Below the pieces are notes generated by a model that saw only the letters and a list, made by a program, of their open reading frames with translations, had not been told where the DNA came from and searched no databases. DNA of 64,000 nt from Phaeotremella fagi (lineage: Eukaryota; Basidiomycota; Tremellomycetes; Tremellales; Phaeotremellaceae). Position 1 is the stretch's first letter, and every line of letters begins with the position of its first letter. Location of the stretch: contig BCHU01000017.1 of assembly GCA_001599715.1 (NCBI GenBank), positions 186,001 through 250,000 of the forward strand, given 5' to 3'. The position numbers and the translations under genes were made by a program. This document shows positions 1-8,857 of the stretch, in pieces.

Positions 1-1
1 T

Positions 2-403
2 CATGCTATTGACAGTTTACCCAACACTCTTATCTTGGAAATATCTCATCGGGATGAATACTCAGAAAACTGGGAAAGTAAAGAAGAATTGCAAAATGGA
101 GCGTTCGGTTATATAGCCCCAATCCGTGGTTTCCCATTACCCCATCAATTGACTTTATCATTTGGTATGGATGTCGATAGACAATCACCGTTATTCGGGT
201 ACGACGGTCAGTTGCGAATCAAGGTTGATTCGCGATTTAAAGCCAACGTCGTCGAATTCGTCAAGTCTGAAATAAACAGTGTATTTGAGACTGGGGAAGA
301 ATCGAAGTCAAAGGATTATTTTGGTTTCGTCGAATGTGTCAATGGAGAATTGGATCCTCAGGAGGAACAACTGAGTGCCACATTGTTTTTGGAGGAGGCT
401 TGA
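2..403 (+). CDS. 3' part of family-A hypothetical protein (cut by window start)
   Basis: The frame is open from base 2 to a stop at 401-403, so this is the C-terminal part of a gene that begins before the window. The apparent start at 35 is a TTG and is not a real start. The protein matches the C-terminal half of the gene at 786-1469: both have a WESK motif, an LSF strand, a YGF/FGY segment and an EEQLSA/EEEIAA-like ending. The family is not one I recognise; it has no signal peptide, membrane segment or catalytic motif, and looks like a small soluble coiled-coil plus beta domain. It is the first of four related loci in the first 7.8 kb. Confidence 0.7.
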   Translation, partial: HAIDSLPNTLILEISHRDEYSENWESKEELQNGAFGYIAPIRGFPLPHQLTLSFGMDVDRQSPLFGYDGQLRIKVDSRFKANVVEFVKSEINSVFETGEESKSKDYFGFVECVNGELDPQEEQLSATLFLEEA

Positions 404-785
404 ATACGATCGTGGAGGTGGAGTGAAACTTGGGATCATGATGTTTAAGAGAATCATATATTCTAGGTAGAGATAGTGGAATGATATGCAGTAGTTTTGC
501 ACTTGGTGAATGCTCACTTGAGATATCCAAAATCAAAAATAAAATAAAATAAAATGATAATAATGACGTGCCAACCATCCTTTCAGTGGATGGAATATCA
601 TGGAAAAATCCTTTGCCCATAAATCCTTTGTCGTTAATCTTTCGAAGAGCGCGGTGTTCAGACACTCAATCTGAATATCGTCTTCTCTTCCTCTTTCCCA
701 CTTTGAAAATAACTTACTTGCAAATCAAAGAATTTCACACGTACGTTTCTAGCAGCTCGCTTCTTCTGATATTGAACAGACCATA

Positions 786-1469
786 ATGAGTGATCACGAA
801 GAAACACAGTTAAACCAGTCAATTACCAAAGTTCTTGATGATTTCAAAACAGCTTTGGATAGTCTCAAATTAGAAAACAAAAGTCTTGATGTTCTTCAGC
901 AAAAGGTAAAGCGTATCATTGCTGATCACAGAACTCGAGACAACTTGCCAGACAGTAAGGACCTTGGGATCATAGTCAGTTACCAAGAATCCGAAAAGAA
1001 ATACACGAATCTCTCTACTATCGCCAACAGTCTGATCGAAGACTTTCAATCATTGAAAGACACTCCGCTCACGTTCCAAGAAATCGAATTTGATGATTAC
1101 GAGAGTTTATGGGAAAGCAAACAGAAATTTTTTAGCGGTTTATTCAAATATGAAGATATTGATGACTCGTCTCCCTCCGAACACCATATCGCATTGTCGT
1201 TTCGACATGGTAGTGTAAACGACTCCGAAATTTACGGGTTCAGAGATCCTTTGAAACTCATGATGAATTCAGAAACGAAGGAGAACACCGTCAAGCATAT
1301 CATCACCGACTTGCCGAGGGTTTTTTATTATGGTGGCTGGTGCTCTTACATTGGTAATGGCAGTTTTAGCAGAGAAGGCATATCAATCGGTACCGGAGAG
1401 GAGGAAATCGCAGCTAGACTGTCCTTAGTAAAGTTATATAAGCGAAGAAGTTGTATCAGAATTCGATGA
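786..1469 (+). CDS. Family-A hypothetical protein, intact intronless copy (227 aa)
   Basis: A single uninterrupted frame starts at the first ATG after a CT-rich leader. Residues 1-95 are charged and heptad-like (LNQSITKVLDDF...), suggesting an N-terminal coiled coil; residues 100-220 form the beta-rich part shared with the partial gene at 2-403. The decayed copy at 1661-1885 and the interrupted copy at 6348-7748 align to the same N-terminal half. It has no transmembrane helix, secretion signal or recognised domain, so no function is assigned. Its survival as an open frame among broken relatives suggests this is the functional copy here; that is inference. It has no introns, unlike the conserved genes of the window. 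Confidence 0.7.
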   Translation: MSDHEETQLNQSITKVLDDFKTALDSLKLENKSLDVLQQKVKRIIADHRTRDNLPDSKDLGIIVSYQESEKKYTNLSTIANSLIEDFQSLKDTPLTFQEIEFDDYESLWESKQKFFSGLFKYEDIDDSSPSEHHIALSFRHGSVNDSEIYGFRDPLKLMMNSETKENTVKHIITDLPRVFYYGGWCSYIGNGSFSREGISIGTGEEEIAARLSLVKLYKRRSCIRIR

Positions 1470-1660
1470 TTGTGTGGTGTCATGAATAAAAATGTGTACT
1501 TGTATGAAGAATCTTGATCATAATTATTGCAAACACCTACTGTTCCGGCTACAACGCAAAGACGATGTCGTCTTTGCCAGAGACACAGGTCCCGCCTCCA
1601 TCAGGACAGCGACCATACGGTACCTACAGTAGCTTACATTGAGAGTGGCTTTTTTGACTT

Positions 1661-1885
1661 GAACAGACTATACTAGAACCAGTGATTTTGAAGAATGACA
1701 AGTGCGCCAGTCAATTGCTCAAGTTCTTGATGATTTCTTTAAACAGTCTGACGTAGCAGCACAACAGGACAAAAGTGTTCATCTCCGTTCAAAGGCAGGT
1801 GAACAGTATCATGATCGAACACAAAAATCGAGACAACCTCGCATACGATAACGAGCTTGGACGAGCTTCGAATCAGTGCCTAACA
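1661..1885 (+). pseudogene. Decayed copy of the family-A gene
   Basis: From the leader motif GAACAGAC onward the DNA aligns with the 5' end of the gene at 786. Shared blocks include CAGTCAATT, AAGTTCTTGATGATTTC, ACAAAA and CGAGACAAC at matching spacing. The start codon is lost (ATAATGAGT became ATACTAGAACCAGT), there is an in-frame TGA soon after, and small indels break the frame. Similarity fades near 1885. It lies about 190 bp after the stop of the intact copy, so it looks like a relic of a tandem duplication. Confidence 0.65.
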
Positions 1886-2177
1886 CCCCCGCGTCGTTGA
1901 TCATCGTCCATGAAGCTCAATATATGTAATTAGAATCAGTCAGTATAATTCAAAGACGTGCCCTGTTGCAAATGCTCCACCTCGACTGAGGCATTTAATG
2001 GGTCTTACGAGGGAGGATGAATCTTGCATAATCTTTCTGCTTTTTTTAGATTCGCAATCTAGTTCACATAGTAAGTAATTAGTAGGTTTCTACGAATTTT
2101 TCCATCTTCGATGTTGAACCTAAATCCATGCTTCAGCCAAAATACGACAACTCGGCTTCGTCATAGTTGAAACCCAC

Positions 2178-2572
2178 CTAAGCAGCTAACTCATGAACAA
2201 ACATCTTCTCTTTATCCCAAACATTAGCCGTCCAGTAAACATCAGCTCGAAGTCTCTCCCAAACAGCTTCGAGACTATCGAACTTGTATACACAGAACGA
2301 ACCACCGATATTTGGCATTCCAGGCGGAAGGGTTAAACCGTGCGGTTTGGCACCAGGAAAGGGGAGTAGGGGTCGTCCATATTCTATGATAGGCAATGGT
2401 ATCAGTATCATCCGATTGATAAGGCGTTGTATGCATGCGCAGGGAGTTTGGACTTGCCTAGGACACCGTCTTCCAACTCGGGTTTGGTTTTTATCAGATG
2501 AGTTGGTCGGACTTCCAATCTTTTAGCTAGAGATTCGGGGTAGTCTGGCAAATAGCAGAGGAAAGATGGCAT
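2178..2572 (-). CDS. YciI-like (YCII domain) small protein, one intron
   Basis: Exons are 2572-2467 and 2383-2178. The intron of 83 bp (GTGTCC...CATAG) restores the frame and gives 103 aa. The protein starts MPSFLCYLPDYPESLAKRLE, has the histidine-bearing RPTHL segment, a GRPLLPFPGAKPHG loop, GGSFCVYKFDSLEAVWERL and a DVYWTANVWDKEKM ending. This order (short strand, HL helix, GG strand, D-Y-...-VWDK end) is typical of fungal YCII-related proteins, which adopt a dimeric ferredoxin-like fold. Function in fungi is unknown; bacterial relatives are implicated in metabolic side reactions. The donor GTGTCC is weaker than the usual GTRNGT here, so the exact junction is the least certain part. Confidence 0.7.
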
Positions 2573-2706
2573 TTTCGTTCGCGATCGTTTTGCTTCTTTT
2601 GGGTTTCGGTGTGAAGCTATAATGTCAAGTGTAGACTCGGATGGTGAACGATTACCACAACATCGTGCACCAGGCTCTGCCTTATGTATAGTTTGATAAA
2701 TTTCAA

Positions 2707-2738
2707 GTGGATCCAGATGGATCCAGATGGATCAGATA
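2707..2738. repeat. Short tandem repeat, unit GGATCCAGAT
   Basis: Three successive near-copies of GGATCCAGAT; the last is GGATCAGAT. It lies outside any gene. Confidence 0.8.
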
Positions 2739-3664
2739 GAACGGAATGTCGAGCCGTAAACTTGCCGGTGGATTGTCACAGAAGTTAGCGTATTGTCTGT
2801 TCTTGCCAGACTTTTATGCATTCCTCGTCGCGCACCGATTCATGATCCAGTCCTGCTTAACACCGAGGAGTTGAATCACTGTCAGCATTCGTCAGAATAG
2901 CTTTGGGGATGGAAAAACTGTGGAACACTGATTGGTGGCTGACTGATGAGGCATTTTTCACGACCACCTGTTCATCCTAGCAAACGGATCGATAATACGA
3001 ATCGTCTTGCAGATGTATGTATATGGTGCTTCGTAATAATGCAACGAGCAAAAAGAGGCAAGTTTTTGGCAGGAGCCAAATAATCCTCAATTCTACACTC
3101 TCCTTCGAGGTATTGGCGTGGTTGCAGGACAGAGGGGTGCATGAACAATGAGCGCTCGAGAGTGGCACCTGCTTCCCTCGACTATATCAACAAGTAGTAA
3201 ACGTACTCTGCAACTCACGCCTTCCTTATGATATGTAATGCCGGTGCTGTAGTGTACGTTAATGCCAGAGACATGGTCATTGAATAGCTCTCCGAGAAGC
3301 AAGAAGAGGTGAACTGAGGAGGCGGGATAAGTGGTGAAGAAGAGGAGGGGGGAAGTGTGAAAATTCTCTGCTATTCAAACATAAAGATTCTACAAGCTCA
3401 TCTAAAGCTATCTAACAATCAGAGATAGGAAGAGATAATAATGGTAAGAACAGAAATTACAAGAAACATAGGCTGGAAGCAGTCATAATGTGTGGGAAAC
3501 CAGATAAGCTGTCTAAGATAAGAACAAAAATGATTGGAAACATTGTAGATAAGGTAAGAGATGAGACTGATAACTTGGTAAGCTGATAAGATATCTTCTA
3601 TTAAGAGATAAGGAATGATGATTCTATGTTTAATGTAATTGTACAGCAAGCGGTACATGGCAAA

Positions 3665-3994
3665 GACGTAAAAGATTCTGTGAAAAGCTAGTCTTCTGTG
3701 AGCAGTCTTCTGTTAGAAGTCGCTCTCAGAAGCAACCTTCAGTAAGAAGGCAGTCATAGCTGCATAAAACAACTGAACAAGACAGTGTTGAGTGAAGGAA
3801 GACGTCAAAGAGAGGGAGAACTGACGAGAGAGACAATGCAACATAACAAACAGAAGGGACAACTAGACGACAGAGCAGCTAAGGGGAGACCACTTTGGTA
3901 AGACGTTAAGAAATCTTTGAGAAGCCAGTCTTCTGTTAATAGCCATCAACTCTTCTGTAGAAGGCAACCATAGTTGCATAAAACAAATGAACAA
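3665..3994. repeat. Pair of diverged direct repeats upstream of the orphan gene
   Basis: Copy 1 (3665-3780) and copy 2 (3902-3994) share, in order, GACGT(T)AA, AGTCTTCTGT, an AGAAGGCA block, CATAG(C/T)TGCATAAAACAA and TGAACAA. Copy 2 is shorter by internal loss. Both contain small inverted motifs of the form CTTCT(N2-3)AGAAG. They lie within 500 bp of the start at 4139. Confidence 0.6.
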
Positions 3995-4138
3995 TGGTTG
4001 AACCCAGTCTTTTCTTTCTTTTCCCTAATCCTACTTTCAGATAATTTCATCTGCCAACGTACCATCACATTACATCTCATTTTCAACTTTCACCTCTCTT
4101 TCAAACACTTGCGTTAGCTCTATCAATACCAAATAACA

Positions 4139-4859
4139 ATGTCTTCTGAAAAGATTCCTTCATCCTCTCGTCCATCCTCTTCTTATTCTACTAAGTCTGT
4201 GAGTAGTTTGTCAATTCTCCTTTCCCACATTTACTCTGAGGCTGACATTCCTGGAGTCCGACACCGAAGCTCAATGGACTCAATGGAACCGCCGAGGTGA
4301 TATCGAGGGCCAATCAGGCTGTATCCTTATGGTGTTTGCCGATAGTTGTGTTGCCACACTCTCCCAAGACTGTACCAAGGGCAATCAAACAATCAAAGCA
4401 GGAGCCTCTCTTTGTGTGCATGGAAAGAGTGAGATCCACTTCAACGCTCCAATCGAAGCCACGACTTATCAAGGTACTAATGGTGAGTTCAAGGTTTATC
4501 TTAAAGAAAATGGTAAGATGGGTTGTGAGCTCAAAGCCGTGTCTCCTTCTGCTCAAGGTGACTTTCGCCATACGTCTACTGCTGCCACAAGTCAGCAGTC
4601 AATCAAGGTATCACCAAATACAACAGAAAGATCTGGTAGCCAAGACAACGCTCGACTCGGTACAGGGGGGTCTCAACAAGGTTCTTCTAATTGTCCAGAC
4701 TACAGCAGCTATGTTAGACCAATCTTCTTTCTACAAAATGGGCCTTTCAAAGGCATCGAGATCATGAACCCAGAATTGGTGGTCACAAACATTACAGAGC
4801 AAGATGGCGAAGATAAAAGATTAGAAGAGGACTTTGGAGGGGATGGAAGAGGCTGCTAA
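4139..4859 (+). CDS. Orphan hypothetical protein, two exons (220 aa)
   Basis: Exons are 4139-4198 and 4257-4859. The 58-bp intron has a canonical GTGAGT donor, a GCTGAC branch site and a GGAG acceptor, and joins the phases cleanly, whereas unspliced reading hits a stop. The protein begins with a Ser/Pro-rich tail (MSSEKIPSSSRPSSSYSTKS). It continues with a Cys-containing, beta-strand-like region (SGCILMVFADSCVATLSQDC, ASLCVHGKSEIHF, GKMGCELKAV), a polar Ser/Gln linker and an acidic end. There is no signal peptide or membrane segment. I do not recognise the family. The region looks single-copy, and the gene lies between the repeat-rich leader and the LTR-like element at 5251. Confidence 0.55.
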
Positions 4860-5117
4860 GAATTGTGTCTGATATCAGTTAATGTCATGATAAGATCAGG
4901 TGAAATAGTATGTGTTTGGATAGGTTTTGAGTGGAAGAAATATTGTACACAGCGCTGAGGAATGTACTGTTTCGCGGATGAAAATAGAGGACTTGATCCT
5001 CTTTACAATCTATGTTTGACAAAACTCCAGAACAAGATGAAACCACAATCAAGTCCTCAGTATCGTGAGAGAATGACTTTCCACATATGTTGCTACTAAA
5101 TCACTAGTAGAGCTTGC

Positions 5118-5184
5118 TGTCAAACACCTTACTAAGCAATTGGAGTTACATGTCAAAGACCTTACCAAACCAATCGGAGTTGCC
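5118..5184. repeat. Two tandem copies of a 33-bp sequence
   Basis: Copy 1 starts TGTCAAACACCTTACTAAGC and copy 2 starts TGTCAAAGACCTTACCAAAC; both end CAAT(T/C)GGAGTT. The pair ends 66 bp before the LTR-like element. Confidence 0.7.
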
Positions 5185-5250
5185 TATGATTAGCCTAATA
5201 AGTGAACAAAGAGAGGCTTGAATGAACAAAGACAACAAAGAGTAGCAGAA

Positions 5251-5890
5251 TGTTAGGAATCTACACTACTAAATAACATAATTATCACTTTGTATAACAT
5301 GTAATTAAATATCAATCAAACCATAACATCCAAAAACATCTCAAAAGTTCCCAGAACCTTGTAGAATAGCCCACTCTAACCCATCTTTCTATTTTTCGGT
5401 CAAGAATATGCTATTACCAATCATTACTCCGCTATATAGGACCAAATAACAAGTCAAAGAAGCTTAGATTAAATAGTCGAGGGAAATATAACGTAATTGA
5501 TTATGATAAGCCAGATAACGGCTTAAGAAACAATAAGACGTTGTACATAAAGTTAGAATTGTACAGATCATGAGAACTATATCAGAGAAGTGTGGGAATG
5601 ATTGATAATACATAATGAGAGAGCTTGATAAGCAGCATGGGAATGCTTGATAATCAAAGCTCAAGAGACAACACATAAAATGATAACTTGCATTCACTAA
5701 TTCAAGTTTGTTCTTCAGTTTTTCTATTTACTAGTCGATAGTCTTTAGTTCACACTCATATTAGATAAACAATTTGTTCTTCTTACCGGCATATACTAGG
5801 CTACACAGCCACCTCTAGTATTTCTTAGTACCTTCTCAAGCACATCATCCAATTTCTACCTCTAATAGCCCATTGCGGCCCATAACTACA
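5251..5890 (+). mobile_element. Solo LTR-like element, copy A (plus orientation)
   Basis: Begins TGTTAGGAATCTACACTACT and matches, over its whole length, the reverse complement of 6966-7630. Shared landmarks in order: CTCGA/CTCAAAAG, AGTTCCCAGAAC, AGAAGCTTAGATTA, ACGTAATTGATT, GATAAGCCAGATAACGGCTTA, CTTGATAAGCAGCATG, ACATAAAATGATA and TATACTAGGCTACACAGC. A TG start, about 640 bp, no coding capacity and a TATA-like ATAAAA box fit an LTR. No internal gag-pol and no clear target-site duplication were seen, so it could instead be one arm of a large inverted-repeat element. The 3' end (near CATAACTACA) is less certain than the 5' end. Confidence 0.6.
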
Positions 5891-6347
5891 GAGTAAAGAC
5901 AAGATGAAATGAAAAACTAAGTCATGACAATCCTTTGCGGTTCACAGCAGTAAGCAAGTGAGATTTGTTCCAGCTACATCTCAAGACATGGTTCTAGTTC
6001 AGGTGTCCAAAGTGCCACTTTTGGGTGTGGCCAACAATCTTGTTCTGATGATTATCAAATCCTTTCAGTCCATGGAATGATGTAGAAATGTGACCAGGCA
6101 AACCTTTGTGTGACCTCCTTTCTATGTGTGACTTCCATTTCAAAACAGGTGAAAATGTATTTGAAAAGGTGACTCCAACTGTCTCTTTTTCTCTTTCTTT
6201 ACTTTCATTCAACAAATCAACCACCGATATCTCATCACTTTTATCTAATCCATAACCAAATAGTGAGTCATCTATAGCTTTTGACCTGCATGTTACTTAA
6301 CTCAACTTTGTTAAAGATAACAAATCGACCAAAGTAAAGACAACCTA

Positions 6348-7748
6348 ATGAACACACAGCTCACCAAACTCCTCAGTGATCTCAAAAGTGTTCTGCAAGA
6401 GAGTAATCTAGATCATGACTCCCTGGACAAGTTCAAGAGCCAGGTAGAAAAGATGTTAAGCCAAGCTTCAACCAACATCAACCTGAAAGATGCAGGAAAA
6501 TATAAGAATCTCATCAATGGTTGGGAAGAAGATAGAACAAAGTTGGTTCCAGTCACCGAAAGTCTGATCACTGATTTTACGGGTTTGCAGAAAGAATTGA
6601 TGATGGGGCCTGCAGTCAGATGACGCAAAATCTTTTGGCTTGGCGATCAGACATTCCGTAGCGATACATTTCATTACGAAAACAACCAAAATGTTACGAT
6701 TGAAAACCAAGAAGTGACACGAAACCCCTCTCCTACCCCTTATCACATAGAGACATCTTTTGTGATTCACAGCAGAGCAGGATGGAAACCTTCTGAAGGG
6801 GATGATTTTTGTTATACAATCGACTCAGAGACCCAAAGGAAGTTGGAAGAGTTTATTAGAACTTCAACAACAGTCTTTGTGTCAGGGTTGTGTCTACTTA
6901 CCAGCAGCTTGATACGAAACTTCGAGTTTAGAGATAACAATAAACGGAATGAGCTTGGATCTATATGAATTAGTACGAAATGGGAAGAAATGGGCAGTTA
7001 TAGGCTATAATGGGCTATAACGGGTAGAAATGCTCTGAAATGGTTTTAGAAATACTAGAGGACGCTGTGTAGCCTAGTATAAGCCGGTAAGAAGATCAAT
7101 TCGTATATCTAAGATAAGTATGAACTAAAGACTACGGACTAGTAAATAAGAAAACTGGAGAACGAGCTTGAATTGCAATTCAAGCTATCATTTTATATGT
7201 TGTCTCTCGAGTCTTTGATTATCAAGCATTCTCATGCTGCTTATCAAGCTCTCTCACGATGTATTATCAATCTTTCCCACACCCTTCTAATCTAGTTCTC
7301 ACGATCTGTACGATTGTAACTTTAAGTACTACGTCTTATTGTTCGTTAAGCCGTTATCTGGCTTATCACAATCAATTACGTTATGTTACCCTTAATTGTC
7401 TAATCTAAGCTTCTTTTACTTGTTATTTAATCGTTCATAACGAAGTAATGATTTGTAATAGCACGTTCTTGACCGTAAGATAAGGAAACGGGCTAGAATG
7501 GGCTGTTCTAGGTAGTATCGGGAAGTTCTGGGAACTTTCGAGATGTTTCGAGTTGATGTGGTTCGTTGATAGTTAATTACGTGTTATTTAATTTGATAAT
7601 TCTGTTGTCGAGTAGTGTAGATTCCTAACACTTTGAGACTGGTAGAGGAGAACTTAAAATTGGTGAGGTTGATTTTACAAATGGAAGGAACATCCATAAA
7701 AGAGAATCGCTCGTATTGGAGTTGAGACTCGTCAATGAGGGTCATTGA
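6348..7748 (+). pseudogene. Family-A gene broken by a nonsense codon and an LTR-like insertion
   Basis: The start at 6348 gives an N-terminus aligned to that of the gene at 786 (MNTQLTKLLSDLKSVLQESN). An in-frame TGA at 6621-6623 interrupts it, but the same frame continues with family sequence (YHIETSFVIHSRAG, SETQRKLEEFI) to 6965. There the LTR-like element begins, its first bases supplying another stop. After the element (7631) the family C-terminus resumes (FETGRGELKIGEVDF... LVLELRLVNEGH) and ends at 7746-7748, matching the end of the partial gene at 2-403. So there are two independent lesions in one gene. A short product from 6348-6623 (91 aa) is still possible. Confidence 0.75.
6966..7630 (-). 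mobile_element. Solo LTR-like element, copy B (minus orientation), inside a family-A gene
   Basis: Read on the minus strand it starts TGTTAGGAATCTACACTACT at 7630 and ends near ...CGTACTAATTCA at 6966, giving TG...CA ends. It is the inverted partner of the element at 5251-5890. It sits between two halves of a gene whose homologs are contiguous, so an insertion is directly implied. The flanking 5-mers (CTATA, CTTTG) are only partly alike, so the target-site duplication has decayed or the ends are slightly misplaced. It contains several GATAA motifs, as does copy A. Confidence 0.65.
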
Positions 7749-8177
7749 TTCAATCACCATGAGAAAAAGTCAGGAGGTTTTGGAGTTTGGATGTATTTTT
7801 TCTATATTAACTATACCCTGGGACAAATGTGTTCCAGACAATCCCGCAATCTTGATATTGTGCAGACTGTGTCCAATTGAGCATCAAAGTCCATCAGCTT
7901 CTTCTTCATCATTTACTATGTTGTTGGGTACCAGTCTTTCCAGCTTGCATGGAATTTGCATTTGACAAGCTGGGCACCTGCAATTTGCCAACATACAATT
8001 TGCCACTTTGAAGTCGATGAATGTCATCAACAGTCAACTCAAATTGACAACAAAGATTTCATACAATAAATCAAACTAACTTTCGTGCCGTCATTCAATA
8101 CAATCTTAACGAAGATTAAGATCAGCCAAAATCAAGCAATCAGACAAAAATAAGACGTCTTAAACTCCAAACAAATC

Positions 8178-8680
8178 ATGATGAACCACCTAAAAACCAA
8201 CCTCTTCATCCTAATACTATCGATAGCCGTCGTCTCAGCGCAATTCGGTAATTTCTTTCAATTCGGGAATCAACAACAACAGCAACCCCAACATCAAGAA
8301 TCTTTCACCGGTGGTAGAGAATATAAAGGTTGGGTAGAGGCTGATAACGGTGTGTTTTGTTTCTTATCTCTTTTCACTTGATATCAATGAGCTTGCTTTA
8401 ACTTGGTTAAATTTAGTTCACTGTAGGGCAGGATACGTCTGTCCCGCTTCTCTTCATTGTGTACCGACACCTGCAGATTGTCCATGTCCTTATCCGTAAG
8501 TCTTGATCCTTCATATCAATGGTCAAGGACGCGAAGTTGAATCAGTTGCTTTACAGGGAAGATGTGAAATGTGTTTTACCTGATGATAGAGTTCGTGATG
8601 AAGGTGAAGGACCACCTTATGTTTGTGCTCGTGGTCATGAGGCTTGTGAGGGGGTTGTTAGGTTGTCTAAGAAGATATAG
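8178..8680 (+). CDS. LCL2: Long chronological lifespan protein 2 (Lcl2), secretory
   Basis: Exons 8178-8349, 8417-8495 and 8557-8680 give 124 aa. An N-terminal signal peptide (hydrophobic NLFILILSIAVVSA followed by AQF) precedes the family's QFGNFFQFGNQQQQQ Gln-rich start. The conserved cysteine module follows: CRAGYVCPASLHCVPTPADC, CPCPYP and EDVKCVLPDD. This order and the spacing of the Cys pairs are diagnostic of Lcl2, a small fungal ER/secretory protein probably linked to ER-associated degradation; the name comes from yeast lifespan screens. Both introns have GT..AG ends and restore a frame that is closed without them. The C-terminal VCARGHEACEGVVRL carries two further cysteines. It converges with UBA4 (177 bp between stops). 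Confidence 0.85.
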
Positions 8681-8857
8681 TGATGTGATTCTGTGAAAAT
8701 GGTTTTATCCTCTCCAGTAGGTTCTAGCTACATTTGACGTCTCCTCGTCAGTCCCAACGTAAACTACCACGAAGGAAACATGGCACACTCCAATTAAATC
8801 TGAGAATGGATTTGCGTTACGATCTAATTATGGCGTAGTCATAGTTATATTATATGC

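Larger units (their letters stand above)
2573..4138. other. Intergenic block without a supported gene; repeats and GATAA cluster
   Basis: About 1.57 kb between the YciI-like gene and the orphan at 4139. It holds a short tandem repeat (2707-2738), a stretch with seven GATAA motifs (3419-3660) and two diverged direct repeats (about 3665-3780 and 3902-3994). The right end (about 4000-4138) is CT-rich with an AACAATG start context and is the likely promoter and leader of the next gene. A two-exon reading on the minus strand (about 2977-3260) is possible but unsupported. Confidence 0.5.

Noticed and set aside
2977..3302. Minus-strand frames that could be joined by a 37-bp GTGAGT...ATAG intron into a small protein
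   Set aside because: The intron would be shorter than others here, there is no branch site, and the product has no recognisable features; probably chance frames.
3419..3658. 79-aa minus-strand frame
   Set aside because: AT-rich sequence made of GATAA-type motifs; hydrophobic composition comes from TTATC/CTTATC runs, not from a protein family.
4297..4767. 156-aa plus-strand frame overlapping the orphan gene
   Set aside because: Shadow frame. The frame of 4257-4859 joins an upstream exon with good splice signals, whereas this one would need an unsupported start.
5464..5697. 77-aa minus-strand frame
   Set aside because: Lies wholly inside LTR-like copy A and is not conserved as an open frame in copy B.
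5891..6965. Retrotransposon internal region between the two LTR-like copies
   Set aside because: The inside holds a host-family gene fragment, no reverse transcriptase, integrase or primer-binding site, and the flanking copies are inverted rather than direct.
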